Positions 16,701-24,893 of a stretch of 64,000 nucleotides of DNA are shown here, piece by piece. Every line of letters begins with the position of its first letter. Positions within the stretch are counted from its first letter, which is position 1. The translations under genes and the position numbers were made by a program. Where the stretch lies: positions 1,488,001 through 1,552,000 of the forward strand of contig NZ_JAHXYZ010000001.1 in NCBI RefSeq assembly GCF_019969685.1, given 5' to 3'. The notes below the pieces were generated by a model. It saw only the letters and a list, made by a program, of their open reading frames with translations. It was not told the DNA's origin and did not search any database. The DNA comes from Microbacterium sp. EST19A (GTDB taxonomy: Bacteria > Actinomycetota > Actinomycetes > Actinomycetales > Microbacteriaceae).

Positions 16701-17329
16701 GACAGCCCCTCCGTCCGCGGCGTCGGCGCGTCCAGCAGGGCGCGCAGTTTGGCGAGGCAGCGATTCCGGGTCGGTCCGATGCTGCCCACCGGCATCCCGA
16801 GGTCCGCGGCGAGGCGCGCGTAATCGGGACGGTCCTCGAAGGCGATGACGCGCAGCAGGCGCTGGCACCGTTCGGCCAGCCGCTGCACCGCTTGCCACAG
16901 CCGGCGGTTCTCGTCGCCGATGGCCGCGTGCTCCTCGGCGGACGCCTGCTCGGGGAGCAGGGCGTCGAGGTCGTCGGCATCCGTCGTGTCGATGCGGCCG
17001 TGCGCCTTGCCGATCTTCCACGCCTCGCGACGTGCCGTGGTCGTGAGCCAGGCCGACACGGCCCGCGGATCCGAGATCGCCGCGTGCCCCCGCACCAGTT
17101 GCAGCCACGTCGTCTGCACGACGTCTTCGGCGAGCGTGCGCTCGAGGCCGTAGGCGCGCACGACGTGCCACAGCACGGGCGTCATCAGACGTACGAGCTC
17201 GTCCATCGCGCGACCGTCACCCTCGCGCCATGCGTCGAAGAGGTCTGCGGCTCGCTGCCAGCGCGCCGGGCCCCCGCCCGAAGCAGGATCGAGAGCGGCG
17301 CCGGGTGCACCGTCGATCATGAAGCCCAT
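16697..17329 (-). CDS. ECF-type RNA polymerase sigma factor
   Basis: A 210-residue sigma-70 family protein. Region 2 appears as DLFDAWREGDGRAMDELV through AEDVVQTTWLQLVRGHA. Region 4 appears as RCQRLLRVIAFEDRPDYARLAADLGMPVGSIGPTRNRCLAKLR, ending near the C terminus. ATG 17329 gives a normal ECF length; ATG 17320 is an alternative. The reading frame stays open upstream but that part does not resemble a sigma factor. It heads the cluster encoding the 151-aa protein, subtilase and CHAT protease and probably transcribes it. A perfect TGTGATCACA palindrome (17330-17339) abuts the start codon. Confidence 0.88.
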   Translation of the reverse strand: MGFMIDGAPGAALDPASGGGPARWQRAADLFDAWREGDGRAMDELVRLMTPVLWHVVRAYGLERTLAEDVVQTTWLQLVRGHAAISDPRAVSAWLTTTARREAWKIGKAHGRIDTTDADDLDALLPEQASAEEHAAIGDENRRLWQAVQRLAERCQRLLRVIAFEDRPDYARLAADLGMPVGSIGPTRNRCLAKLRALLDAPTPRTEGLS

Positions 17330-17339
17330 TGTGATCACA
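17330..17339. promoter_or_regulatory. TGTGATCACA palindrome at the sigma-factor start
   Basis: A perfect 10-bp palindrome directly before the sigma-factor ATG. It could be a regulator site in the leader. It joins the TGTGA/TCACA half-sites of CRP without the 6-bp spacer, so it is not a normal CRP site. Confidence 0.4.
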
Positions 17340-17410
17340 TCTACCAGGAGCACGGCAAGAGCATCCTGATACATGTTCGGGTCCAAGAATTCGGCGGCTA
17401 CCGTGGAGGG

Positions 17411-17629
17411 GTGATTCCCCTCGCCATCGTGCTCTTCCTCAACGCTGCCTTCAACGCGATCGTCTGGCCCCGGTTCTACACGCGCGTCGCGAACGATCCG
17501 CGTGCACGCGACGAGAACGGCAAGGCGACGGCGTTCCTCCGCGTGCACGTGGTGCTGATCTCGATCGCGCTCGTGCTGGCCCTCGTCTCGGTGATCCTCG
17601 GCATCGCGGCACTCACCGGCGCGCTCTGA
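17411..17629 (+). CDS. SCO4848-family small membrane protein
   Basis: A 72-residue protein starting at GTG 17411. It has two transmembrane helices, residues about 2-20 and 46-70, joined by a loop with YTRVANDPRARDENGKATAFLRVH. This topology and the WPRFYTRVANDPR and AFLRVHVV patterns match the SCO4848 family, which is widespread in actinobacteria and of unknown function. GGAGGG lies only one or two bases before the GTG, closer than usual. It is divergent from the ECF sigma gene. Confidence 0.83.
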   Translation: MIPLAIVLFLNAAFNAIVWPRFYTRVANDPRARDENGKATAFLRVHVVLISIALVLALVSVILGIAALTGAL

Positions 17630-17653
17630 CCGCGCCGTCGGGGACCGCGGCGA

Positions 17654-18112
17654 TTATGGTGCGGTGACCGGCTGCTGCAGCTCGGTGACCCAGTCGATCT
17701 GGTCGTCCGACTCCGACGTCAGATACACCTCGCGGCACGGGCCTTCGGCGCGCAGCCCACGATCGCCGATGGCCGTGAAGACGGCATCCCAGCTCTGGTC
17801 GATCGTCGCCATGACGCCGTGGTGCACGGCGGTGAGAGCGGATGCCGCGGCCGGCAACTCCACGATGTCGATACCGTCGACCTGCGGTCCGTCGTAGACG
17901 AAGCCGACGGTGATGCGCACCCCGGACTCGTCCATCTCGTACACGGCGACGGGCACGCCGAGCTCGGCTCCCGAGGCGATGAGCGTCTCGGCGACCCGGT
18001 CGAACAGCGGGCCGACGACCGGGGCGACCTCGGGCTGCGAGGCGACGGATTCGCTCAGCGCGCCGAGACGCACGGACGGGAGGGGCTTCTCGGTGATGGT
18101 CGGTTCGGCCAC
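17654..18112 (-). CDS. GyrI-like/AraC effector-binding-domain protein
   Basis: A 152-residue protein starting at GTG 18112 with GGAG six bases upstream. It is a single GyrI-like small-molecule-binding domain: a LPSVRLGALS strand near the start, the central PVAVYEMDESGVRITVGFVYDG region and the C-terminal CREVYLTSESDDQIDWVTELQ. No DNA-binding domain is present. Stand-alone members bind hydrophobic drugs or act as hydrolases or sequestering proteins. It lies 74 bp downstream of an MFS exporter gene on the same strand, so the two may cooperate in drug tolerance. Confidence 0.82.
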   Translation of the reverse strand: MAEPTITEKPLPSVRLGALSESVASQPEVAPVVGPLFDRVAETLIASGAELGVPVAVYEMDESGVRITVGFVYDGPQVDGIDIVELPAAASALTAVHHGVMATIDQSWDAVFTAIGDRGLRAEGPCREVYLTSESDDQIDWVTELQQPVTAP

Positions 18113-18186
18113 GGTGGTCTCCTGCGGGTCGGGGTCGGTGGGTCGCGAGGTGTGCCGCCGATCATACGGGCCGGGCCCGACACGCG

Positions 18187-19485
18187 TCAGACCGATTCGT
18201 ACTGCTTCGCGTGCTCCGCCCAGCGCGACTCCACGGGCAGCGCGCGGAGCGCCCGGTTGCCGAGAGCGAGGGCGACGGCGAGGACGCAGAGCCCGGCGCA
18301 GACGAGGAGGGTCCACTCGCGGCCGATCCAGGTGAGCCCGAAGCCGGCGATGAGCGGCGCGAGGGGCAGGGCACCCATGCCGAGCACGCCCGCGGCGCTG
18401 TTCGCGCGACCGAGCAGCTGGGTGGGCGTCGCGACCATGAAGTAGCCCATCATCGCGGCGTTGAGCGCGGGGATCATCAGCACGGCGACGCCGAGCACCG
18501 CGACGATGGCCCAGGGCTCGGTCACCATCGAGACGACGATCGCCCCGATCGCGGCGATGGACAGCCCGATGACGGCCAGCCGCCCGGCGGCGAACCGCGG
18601 CACCAGCAGAGGTGCGAAGAGGGCGCCGACGAGCATCACGGCCCCGACTCCCGCGGTCATCGCGCCGATCAGCACCTCGGGGTAGCCGTCTTGCTGCAGC
18701 GCGTAGATCACGGTCGTGATGGCGGCGTTGAATCCGAGGTTGATGGTCGTGATGATGAGCAGCACGCCGCCGAGGTCGGGGCGCGACATCAGCCAGGTGA
18801 AGCCCTCGCGCAGCTCGGCCCAGGCGTTGGGTGCGGCTGCCGGTGCGGTCGCCGCGTCGTCGGCTTCCGCCCCGGCGTCGACGATTCCGGCGCGGCGCGC
18901 TTCGCGCCCCAGCATCCAGGCCGTCACGGCGGCGACCAGGTGGCAGACGGTCATCGCGACGCCGACGAGCCATCCGCCGACCCCGAGCAGGAGTCCGCCG
19001 ATGGGGCCGCCGGCCAGTTGCAGCGCGGCATCCCTTCCCTGGTTCGCGGCCTGCGCGCGGCCCATCGCCTCATCCGGCACGATCTCCTTGATCGCGCTCT
19101 CGCCGGCGACGTCGAAGAGCCCGCTGCGGGCGGCGAGCAGCACGTCGATCACGAGCAGCGATCCGAACGTGAGCGCGTCGGCGAGAGCGAGCAGCGTGAA
19201 GGCCCCGGCGAGCAGGATGCCGAGGAGCGAGCCGAGCAGCATGAGCAGGATGCGGCGGTGGCGATCGGCGAGGATGCCGCCGACGAGGGTCATGAGCAGA
19301 CGCGCGACCATGCCCGCGCCGCCGATGATGCCCGCCTGAGCGGGGTCGTTCGTGACGATGAGCGCGAGCAGCGGGATGGCGAAGGCGAAGAGGGATGCCG
19401 CGAGGCCCTTGCTCGTGTCGCTCACCAGCCACGTGAGGTAACGGCGATTCCGCCAGAGGCGGTGCGGGGCGGTCGCGATGGTCAT
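18187..19485 (-). CDS. MFS transporter (drug/siderophore exporter type)
   Basis: A 432-residue membrane protein with about 12 hydrophobic segments and the MFS A-motif region GGILADRHRRRILLM-like after TM2 (GGILADRHRR). The central loop (residues about 195-225) is Ala-rich and variable. The overall pattern resembles EntS/MefA-like exporters. The start at ATG 19485 lies six bases downstream of a TATGCT -10 box, so the transcript is probably leaderless. It is divergent from an ArsR-type regulator gene, with three phased TTGCGCAA boxes between them, so it is most likely repressed by that protein. Confidence 0.88.
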   Translation of the reverse strand: MTIATAPHRLWRNRRYLTWLVSDTSKGLAASLFAFAIPLLALIVTNDPAQAGIIGGAGMVARLLMTLVGGILADRHRRILLMLLGSLLGILLAGAFTLLALADALTFGSLLVIDVLLAARSGLFDVAGESAIKEIVPDEAMGRAQAANQGRDAALQLAGGPIGGLLLGVGGWLVGVAMTVCHLVAAVTAWMLGREARRAGIVDAGAEADDAATAPAAAPNAWAELREGFTWLMSRPDLGGVLLIITTINLGFNAAITTVIYALQQDGYPEVLIGAMTAGVGAVMLVGALFAPLLVPRFAAGRLAVIGLSIAAIGAIVVSMVTEPWAIVAVLGVAVLMIPALNAAMMGYFMVATPTQLLGRANSAAGVLGMGALPLAPLIAGFGLTWIGREWTLLVCAGLCVLAVALALGNRALRALPVESRWAEHAKQYESV

Positions 19486-19498
19486 GGGTCGAGCATAG

Positions 19499-19553
19499 AT
19501 GCGCAAGAACAGTTGCGCAAGTCTTATTGCGCAACTTTCGGTGCAGGTAGGAT
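19499..19553. promoter_or_regulatory. Phased TTGCGCAA operator array and divergent promoters
   Basis: Two perfect TTGCGCAA palindromes (19513-19520, 19527-19534) and one variant ATGCGCAA (19499-19506) have centres exactly 14 bp apart. On the minus strand TTGCGC (19520-19515), 17 bp, TATGCT (19497-19492) forms the MFS promoter. On the plus strand TTGCGC (19527-19532), 15 bp, TAGGAT (19548-19553) is the regulator promoter. The boxes therefore occupy both -35 regions. Confidence 0.75.
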
Positions 19554-19559
19554 CGGGGC

Positions 19560-20150
19560 ATGGAGGACAAGAAGGCGAGTCGTTCGAACGAAGACACCGT
19601 GTGGATGACGTCGGCCATGCTCAAGGCCTACTCCCACCCGTTGCGCCGCCAGATCCTGCGGCTGATCGCGCGACGCGGATTCCTGCGCGCCGCCGACGTC
19701 GCCGCCGAGTTGAGCGTGCCTGCGAACAGTGTCAGCTTCCACCTGCGCACGCTCGCGGATGCGGGCCTCATCGAGGAGGCCCCGGAGAAGGCGCGCGATC
19801 GCCGTGACCGGGTCTGGACGGCCAGGAAAGGCGCGCTCAACCTCGGCGGACCCGAGAACCCCGTCGCTGACGAGACTCTCGGGGCGGCCGTCGTCGGAGC
19901 GCTCGCCGAAGACCACGCGGATCTCGTCCGCCGAGTGCTCGCCTGGACGCCCGAGTACGTCAGCGGCCGCACCGCCGATGTGCACGCCGCGTTCACGCAG
20001 CGCACCATCCGGCTGACGGAGAGCGAGTTCGACGCGGCCATGACCGCGCTCAACGAGGTTCTCGAAGCAGCCGAGAAGGCGCATGACGATGCCGACCCGG
20101 CCGGCCGGTTCTGGCAGCTCGACCTCGTCGCGGCCGACGACACGATCTGA
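19560..20150 (+). CDS. ArsR-type winged-helix regulator
   Basis: A 196-residue regulator. The N-terminal winged helix covers residues about 17-90, with AYSHPLRRQILRLIARRGFLRAADVAAELSV and the recognition helix NSVSFHLRTLADAGLI. The C-terminal half is helical and charged. There is no cysteine metal site, so it does not look like a metal sensor. Its -10 box is 6 bp from the ATG and no ribosome site is seen, so translation is probably leaderless. It likely represses itself and the divergent MFS gene through the TTGCGCAA boxes. Confidence 0.88.
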   Translation: MEDKKASRSNEDTVWMTSAMLKAYSHPLRRQILRLIARRGFLRAADVAAELSVPANSVSFHLRTLADAGLIEEAPEKARDRRDRVWTARKGALNLGGPENPVADETLGAAVVGALAEDHADLVRRVLAWTPEYVSGRTADVHAAFTQRTIRLTESEFDAAMTALNEVLEAAEKAHDDADPAGRFWQLDLVAADDTI

Positions 20151-20164
20151 CCCGCGCACCGACC

Positions 20165-20230
20165 TCGCAGAACGACGCGAACTTCGCAGGGTTTCAGGCA
20201 GATCCCTGCGAAGTCCCTGCTGTTCTGCGA
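20165..20230. repeat. Hairpin repeat family 1, copy A (bidirectional terminator)
   Basis: Outer arms TCGCAGAAC (20165-20173) and GTTCTGCGA (20222-20230) and inner arms ACTTCGCAGGG (20181-20191) and CCCTGCGAAGT (20204-20214) form one long interrupted hairpin between convergent genes. A closely similar 65-bp element occurs at 43093-43157. Confidence 0.7.
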
Positions 20231-20242
20231 CGATCCCGCCGA

Positions 20243-21328
20243 TCACTCCCCACTCAGGATGAGGATCCGGCGCAGGTGCATGGCCGTGAGCACTCCCGGG
20301 CCCATCGATCGGTGCACATCGAGCGTGCGGTCGTCGACGAGCTCGAGCAGCCGTCGGATTGCGCCCGCGGCCTCGCTCCGCTGCCGGTGGCCCTCGCTCG
20401 ATGACGGGTCCTCCTGCGCGATCACGTCGGCGACCGCGTGGCACGCCTCTGACAGCGGCTCGGGCAGGGCGGCGTCGAGGGGCAGCGCGGCCGGGCGCTC
20501 CCAGATCGTGTCCGCCGTGGCATCCGAGATATCGCGGATGAGGTGGGCGACGCGATCGAGCGTGGCGAGCTGCCCGTGGATGTGCGCGGTCTCGCCTCGG
20601 CGGCCCCATGCCCGCAGGTTGCCGCGCCGGCTCTCGTCGGCCTCGGCGAGTGCGGCCCGCAGGGACGCCGCCGTGTCGGCGAGCGATGCCGCATCATCCG
20701 CCCACTGCTCGTGCTCGGGCGGCCACGACTCCGACACCGCGGAGCCGATGTCGTGGAGGTGCGCACCGAGCTGTGCGCGGAACGCATCGACGCGCGCGGC
20801 CGCGGCCCCGGTGAGCGGTGCCGGAGCGATCAGCACGTTGACCAGCAGCCCGATTACGACGCCGACCGCCATCTGCGTGAGATAGCCGAGGGAGTAGTCG
20901 TCGGCATCCTGTCCTCCGACGACGAGGACGAACAGCGCCGCGATCGGCACGTACTCGCGACCGGCGCCGAACCAGCCCGTGCCCGACAGCAGGACTCCGA
21001 CGCCGATGACGAGCGGGACGGTCCACCAGGTCGGTCCGACGGTGAGCACCACCAGGGTGGCGAGGCCGATCCCCGTCACGAGGCCGATCAGCGTCTGCAG
21101 GCCCGACCTCACCGATCCCATGAGGGTCGGGTACATGCTCACCAGGGCGCCGAGGGGTGCGTAGTACGGGTACTCGTCGGTCACACCGGGCATGTGCGGG
21201 GCGATGGTCCAGGCGAGGCCGACGGCCAGGGTCGTCTTCGCGACGAGCAGCAGTCGCGCCGGGTGCACGGCCTCGCCCAGGCTGCGGGCGATGCCCGAAC
21301 GGCGCGTGCCGATGGGGGAGGTCTTCAC
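20243..21328 (-). CDS. FUSC-family membrane protein (aromatic-acid-exporter-like)
   Basis: A 361-residue protein starting at GTG 21328. Residues about 25-190 hold six hydrophobic segments with the FUSC pattern (DEYPYYAPLGALVSMYPT, GTGWFGAGREYVPIAALFVL). Residues about 200-361 form a cytosolic helical domain (ADDAASLADTAASLRAALAEADESRRGN). It resembles half-length FUSC/AaeB proteins implicated in efflux of aromatic acids or membrane stress. It is monocistronic and ends at the shared terminator with the ArsR-type gene. Substrate unknown. Confidence 0.82.
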   Translation of the reverse strand: MKTSPIGTRRSGIARSLGEAVHPARLLLVAKTTLAVGLAWTIAPHMPGVTDEYPYYAPLGALVSMYPTLMGSVRSGLQTLIGLVTGIGLATLVVLTVGPTWWTVPLVIGVGVLLSGTGWFGAGREYVPIAALFVLVVGGQDADDYSLGYLTQMAVGVVIGLLVNVLIAPAPLTGAAAARVDAFRAQLGAHLHDIGSAVSESWPPEHEQWADDAASLADTAASLRAALAEADESRRGNLRAWGRRGETAHIHGQLATLDRVAHLIRDISDATADTIWERPAALPLDAALPEPLSEACHAVADVIAQEDPSSSEGHRQRSEAAGAIRRLLELVDDRTLDVHRSMGPGVLTAMHLRRILILSGE

Positions 21329-21353
21329 GTGCAGCGACGGTAGTCGCGCGCAT

Positions 21354-21392
21354 CCGCCGCGGCCAACGGGTTGCTTCCGGAGGCCGCGGCGG
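21354..21392. terminator. Hairpin after the PKD-protein gene
   Basis: CCGCCGCGGCC (21354-21364) pairs perfectly with GGCCGCGGCGG (21382-21392), an 11-bp stem with a 17-nt loop. It is 18 bases past the minus-strand stop at 21410 and upstream of the FUSC gene. Confidence 0.6.
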
Positions 21393-21409
21393 GTAACGGT
21401 GCCGCGCCG

Positions 21410-23977
21410 TCAGGGTGTGGCGACGGTGAGATCGTCCCAGATGAAGGTGATCGACGGCAGGGTCGAGGCCCCGGACACGGTGTTGGTCAGCCCGACCGTC
21501 CCCGCCGTCTGCATCGCGGCCGTCGTATCGGTCGCGGTGGCCTGCCATGTCACCGGCTCGCTGTCGGTGGACCTCCAGACCTTGGCCGCGAGTGTGGTCG
21601 GGCTGGCGCCGGTGACGGAGACCGCCACGTTGAGGACGGTGCCCGGCGTGTACGTGACGCCGGGCATCAGGTACGAGCCCAGGGCGACCTCATCGCGCAG
21701 GAGGTACAGCCGCACAGCGCCGCCGACTTCGAACCGCACCCGGGCCGAGTAGGTGGACGCGCCGACCTGACGACCGATGACGGTCGCGGTCGCCGCGCCG
21801 CCGGTCGCGACCTGATCGGCGGCGACCGAGACGCGGATCGCGGCGTCGGTCGTGGACAGACCCAGTCGGGCGGTCCGCGTCGATGACGGCGTGAGCGCCA
21901 CGCTTCCCTTGCCGTTCGCGACGGAGAACGCGGTGGATCCGCCGCCGAGCGTCCAGGCGCCGCCGATGTCGGAGGACCCCCACCCGCCTGCTGCGACCGT
22001 ACGGGCGAAGGTGTCGGACACCAGGGGCCCGGCGGTCGGCGGCGCCGCGACGGTGACCTGCTTGCTGACGGACGTCGCGCTTCCTCGGTTGTCCGTCACG
22101 GTGAGCGTGACCGTATAGGTCCCGGCGGTCGCGTAAGTGCGCGATGCCTTCGCGCCGGTGGCGGTGCTGCCGTCGCCGAAGGTCCACGCGTACGACGAGA
22201 TCGTTCCGTCGGGGTCGGTCGAGGCGGAGCCGTCGACCGCGACGGCGAGCCCGTTGAGCGTCGGAGTGAAGGCCGCGGTCGGCGCCTGATTCGGCGGGGT
22301 GCCCTTGGGGTCGGTCCGGACCGGTGTCCAGTCGCCCTGCGTGCTGTTGCCGAAGGCATCGATCGCCTTGACCCGGTAGTTGTAGGTGGTGCCCGGCACC
22401 GCCGTGGTGTCGCGGTAGGACATCGCCGGTCGGTTCCAGAAGCTCGAGAGCTGGTCGGTCTCGTAGAGGGGAGTGGTCATCCCCTTGTCCTGCCGGAAGA
22501 CCTGGTAGTGCAAGCTCTGGTTGTCGCGGTCGGAGTTGGCGCTCCAGGAGAGGAGATTGCCGTCCTTGGTGGGCGCGGTGGTGAGCGTCCACGCGCCTCC
22601 CTGAACCTGCGGCCCCTGCTTGTTGGGTGCGGCACTCTTCTTCGCGAACCGGACGATGCCCTGCTGAGCCGCGCCGTTCACCTTGAGGAATTCGCCGCCG
22701 ACCAGCAGGTAGTCACCGGCCGCGGTGATCTGCCACGGGCCCTGCGACTGACCCGTATAGGTGCCGGGCACCCAGTCGGGGAACCAGTGCAGGAGCGAGG
22801 GAGCCGCGGCAGCGCCGCCGAAGGTGCGTTTCGCGGTCGGAGCCTTGGAGAACGCGAGGGAGTTCTTGAACGGCCCCGTATACGGGAACCCGCCGACCGA
22901 GGTGCAGTCATACGGATGGCCGACCACGTAGATCGCGTCGCCGACGGGCGCGACGTCGTACGTGTCGCCGCCGCAGTCCTCGATCCACTGCAGGCTGCCA
23001 TCGCTCCAGTTCGCGCGGAAGGAGCCCTCGAGGGTGCCCGCAGGGTGTGTCTGATACGTGGTCCCCGTCCCGTAGACGCTCTCGCCGTCGGAAGACAGGC
23101 CGAAGATCACGGCTTTGACGTCGCCGTTGCGGATGACGCTGTTCATCGCCCACGGCATGATCGCCCCGGTGCCGGCGTTCAGGGCGGTGATCCCGCGGCC
23201 GGGATTGGTCGAGCCGTTGACCGAGGTGAAGGAACCGGAGATCACGACTTTGCTCTTGTCTGGCGAGACGACGACCGCCTTCGCGCCGTAGCCGCCCTGC
23301 ACATCGGCCGCGAAACCGGTCAGAGCGCCCGTGGACGTGGACACCGCGGCGACCTTGGTGCGTTGCGTGCCGTTGATCGTGGTGAACTCGCCGGCGAGGT
23401 AGACCGTGGAATCTGTCACGGCGATGCCGTCGATGCGACCGTTCGCCTCCGGCGCCCACGAGGTGATGAGTGCGCCGGTGGCGGTGTCGAACGCCGCGAC
23501 GCGGTAGCGCCACGCACCGGCGGCCTGCGAGAACATGCCCGCGACGTAGATGCGGGAGCCGTCGGCCGACTTCTTGATGTCGAGGACAGTGCCGTTCGTG
23601 CCTGGATTCCAGGAGCTGATCAGCGCACCCGTCGTCAGGTCGTAGGCGAGCAGGTTCGCGCGCGGCGTCTCGTTCGAGCCGGCGGGCGAACCGGCCGGGC
23701 GCGCCTGGGCGAAGCTTCCGCCGACGTAGACCGTGTTGCCGACGACCTCCTGTGCGTAGACCACGCCGTCGATCTGCACAGTCGGCAGCCCGTCGGCCGC
23801 GTAGGTCTCGGGAGCGCCGGCCGCCGGGGCGGTGTCGGCGGATGCCACCGGCACCGCGATCCCGCCGAAGGCCAGAGCGACCGCGGTGGCGACCGCTCCC
23901 CAGAGCGTCGCCCTCCGCAGCCGGCGCATTCCGCGACTGTCCACCGCTCCCCAGCGGCGTTCCCCAGTGACATGCAT
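21410..23977 (-). CDS. Large secreted beta-propeller/FN3/PKD protein
   Basis: An 855-residue exported protein. The signal peptide ends near residue 46 (VASADTAPA). Residues about 55-440 are repeated blade-like units (NTVYVGGSFAQARP, SRIYVAGMFSQAAG, STVYLAGEFTTING, SKVVISGSFTSVNG), a propeller of the delta-60/PQQ-like type. Residues about 455-560 form an FN3-like domain ending in TYNYRVKAIDAFGNST. Residues about 565-655 are a PKD domain (TDPDGTISSYAWTFGDGSTATG). The last 190 residues are a LamG/jelly-roll-like module. ATG 23977 has GGGGAG nearby; an in-frame GTG at 24001 is less likely. Probably a cell-surface or secreted adhesion or glycan-binding protein. No sortase motif is present. Confidence 0.85.
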   Translation of the reverse strand: MHVTGERRWGAVDSRGMRRLRRATLWGAVATAVALAFGGIAVPVASADTAPAAGAPETYAADGLPTVQIDGVVYAQEVVGNTVYVGGSFAQARPAGSPAGSNETPRANLLAYDLTTGALISSWNPGTNGTVLDIKKSADGSRIYVAGMFSQAAGAWRYRVAAFDTATGALITSWAPEANGRIDGIAVTDSTVYLAGEFTTINGTQRTKVAAVSTSTGALTGFAADVQGGYGAKAVVVSPDKSKVVISGSFTSVNGSTNPGRGITALNAGTGAIMPWAMNSVIRNGDVKAVIFGLSSDGESVYGTGTTYQTHPAGTLEGSFRANWSDGSLQWIEDCGGDTYDVAPVGDAIYVVGHPYDCTSVGGFPYTGPFKNSLAFSKAPTAKRTFGGAAAAPSLLHWFPDWVPGTYTGQSQGPWQITAAGDYLLVGGEFLKVNGAAQQGIVRFAKKSAAPNKQGPQVQGGAWTLTTAPTKDGNLLSWSANSDRDNQSLHYQVFRQDKGMTTPLYETDQLSSFWNRPAMSYRDTTAVPGTTYNYRVKAIDAFGNSTQGDWTPVRTDPKGTPPNQAPTAAFTPTLNGLAVAVDGSASTDPDGTISSYAWTFGDGSTATGAKASRTYATAGTYTVTLTVTDNRGSATSVSKQVTVAAPPTAGPLVSDTFARTVAAGGWGSSDIGGAWTLGGGSTAFSVANGKGSVALTPSSTRTARLGLSTTDAAIRVSVAADQVATGGAATATVIGRQVGASTYSARVRFEVGGAVRLYLLRDEVALGSYLMPGVTYTPGTVLNVAVSVTGASPTTLAAKVWRSTDSEPVTWQATATDTTAAMQTAGTVGLTNTVSGASTLPSITFIWDDLTVATP

Positions 23978-24157
23978 GTCGTTCTCCCCAGAAATCAGCA
24001 CAGTGCACGCAGATATGCACGGTCGTCCCCCGCGGCCCGAACTCCCCAGAACGGAGCCGCATTACGGCTTGAATGCTAGCGGGGGCGCGTTCACACATCG
24101 ACGGCCACGTGTGAAGGCAGGGGCGGAGTGCCGTCGTCGATGGCGCCGGCGCACGAC
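23978..24157. other. Upstream region of the PKD-protein gene, no gene seen
   Basis: This stretch separates two minus-strand units. It should contain the promoter of the secreted protein, but I see no convincing -35/-10 pair, operator or small open frame with a ribosome site. Confidence 0.5.
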
Positions 24158-24189
24158 GATGCCGGTCGCCCGGAAGGACGACCGGCATC
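24158..24189. terminator. Terminator of the YtrA-type ABC operon
   Basis: GATGCCGGTCG (24158-24168) and CGACCGGCATC (24179-24189) form a perfect 11-bp stem with a 10-nt loop, 18 bases after the stop of the last ABC gene. Confidence 0.75.
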
Positions 24190-24206
24190 GAAGGATCAAC
24201 GGCGGA

Positions 24207-24893
24207 TCAGGGGATCGCCCTCCGGAAGGCCAGGAACGAGACTCCCGTGAGCACCGCGGTGATCAGCAGGCCCCAGAGCGCGAGACCCAGGGCGCCGAGG
24301 TCGTTGATCGCCGCGCCGACGTTGCCCCAGAGCTCGAGCCGCGTCGCCAGGAACACGAGTCCGACCAGCAGCAGCGTGAGCCCGATGCCCACGATCAGCA
24401 GCACCAGCTGCCCCCAGCTCTTGTAGATCGTCGCGCCGGTGAACCCGATCACGAAGAAGAACAGGGCGAGGGTGAAGTAGACGACGAAGGCGCCGAGGGG
24501 TCCGGCATCCCACAGCCACGGCAGGTAGAACACGTACCCGTTCACCCCGTAGCCGTTCGTCGCGACCTCGATGCCGCCGCCGATCAGGAACAGCACGCCC
24601 ATGAGGGCGCTGCCGATGATCGCGGTGAGCATGGTGCCGAAGAAGAACTCGCGACGGGTGATGCTCATCGCCTGCGAGAACGGGAAGGTGAGCGTCATCG
24701 CGGACAGGCCGATGGCGAAGAAGTACCAGAGCGGTGCCTGGCCGCCGCCGCCGTACTTCGGGGTGTCGACCGGGATCATCGCGTAGATGAGGATCGAGAT
24801 CACGGTCGCCGCACCGAGGATCATCAGCGGGTACCAGACGAAGGTGCCCTTGTTGATCAGCTGCAGGCGGATGACGTTGACGGTGCGTCGCAT
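24207..24893 (-). CDS. ABC transporter permease
   Basis: A 228-residue membrane protein with six hydrophobic segments and an amphipathic N terminus (MRRTVNVIRLQLINKG). It has the ABC-2 export permease layout. Its start overlaps the stop of the ATPase gene by 1 nt (TGATG). With the ATPase and the GntR/YtrA regulator it forms a three-gene operon like ytrABC, which responds to cell-wall-active compounds in Bacillus. The function here is inferred from that arrangement. Confidence 0.85.
   Translation of the reverse strand: MRRTVNVIRLQLINKGTFVWYPLMILGAATVISILIYAMIPVDTPKYGGGGQAPLWYFFAIGLSAMTLTFPFSQAMSITRREFFFGTMLTAIIGSALMGVLFLIGGGIEVATNGYGVNGYVFYLPWLWDAGPLGAFVVYFTLALFFFVIGFTGATIYKSWGQLVLLIVGIGLTLLLVGLVFLATRLELWGNVGAAINDLGALGLALWGLLITAVLTGVSFLAFRRAIP

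Noticed and set aside
17330..17339. CRP-type binding site
   Set aside because: CRP needs a 6-bp spacer between TGTGA and TCACA; here the half-sites abut.
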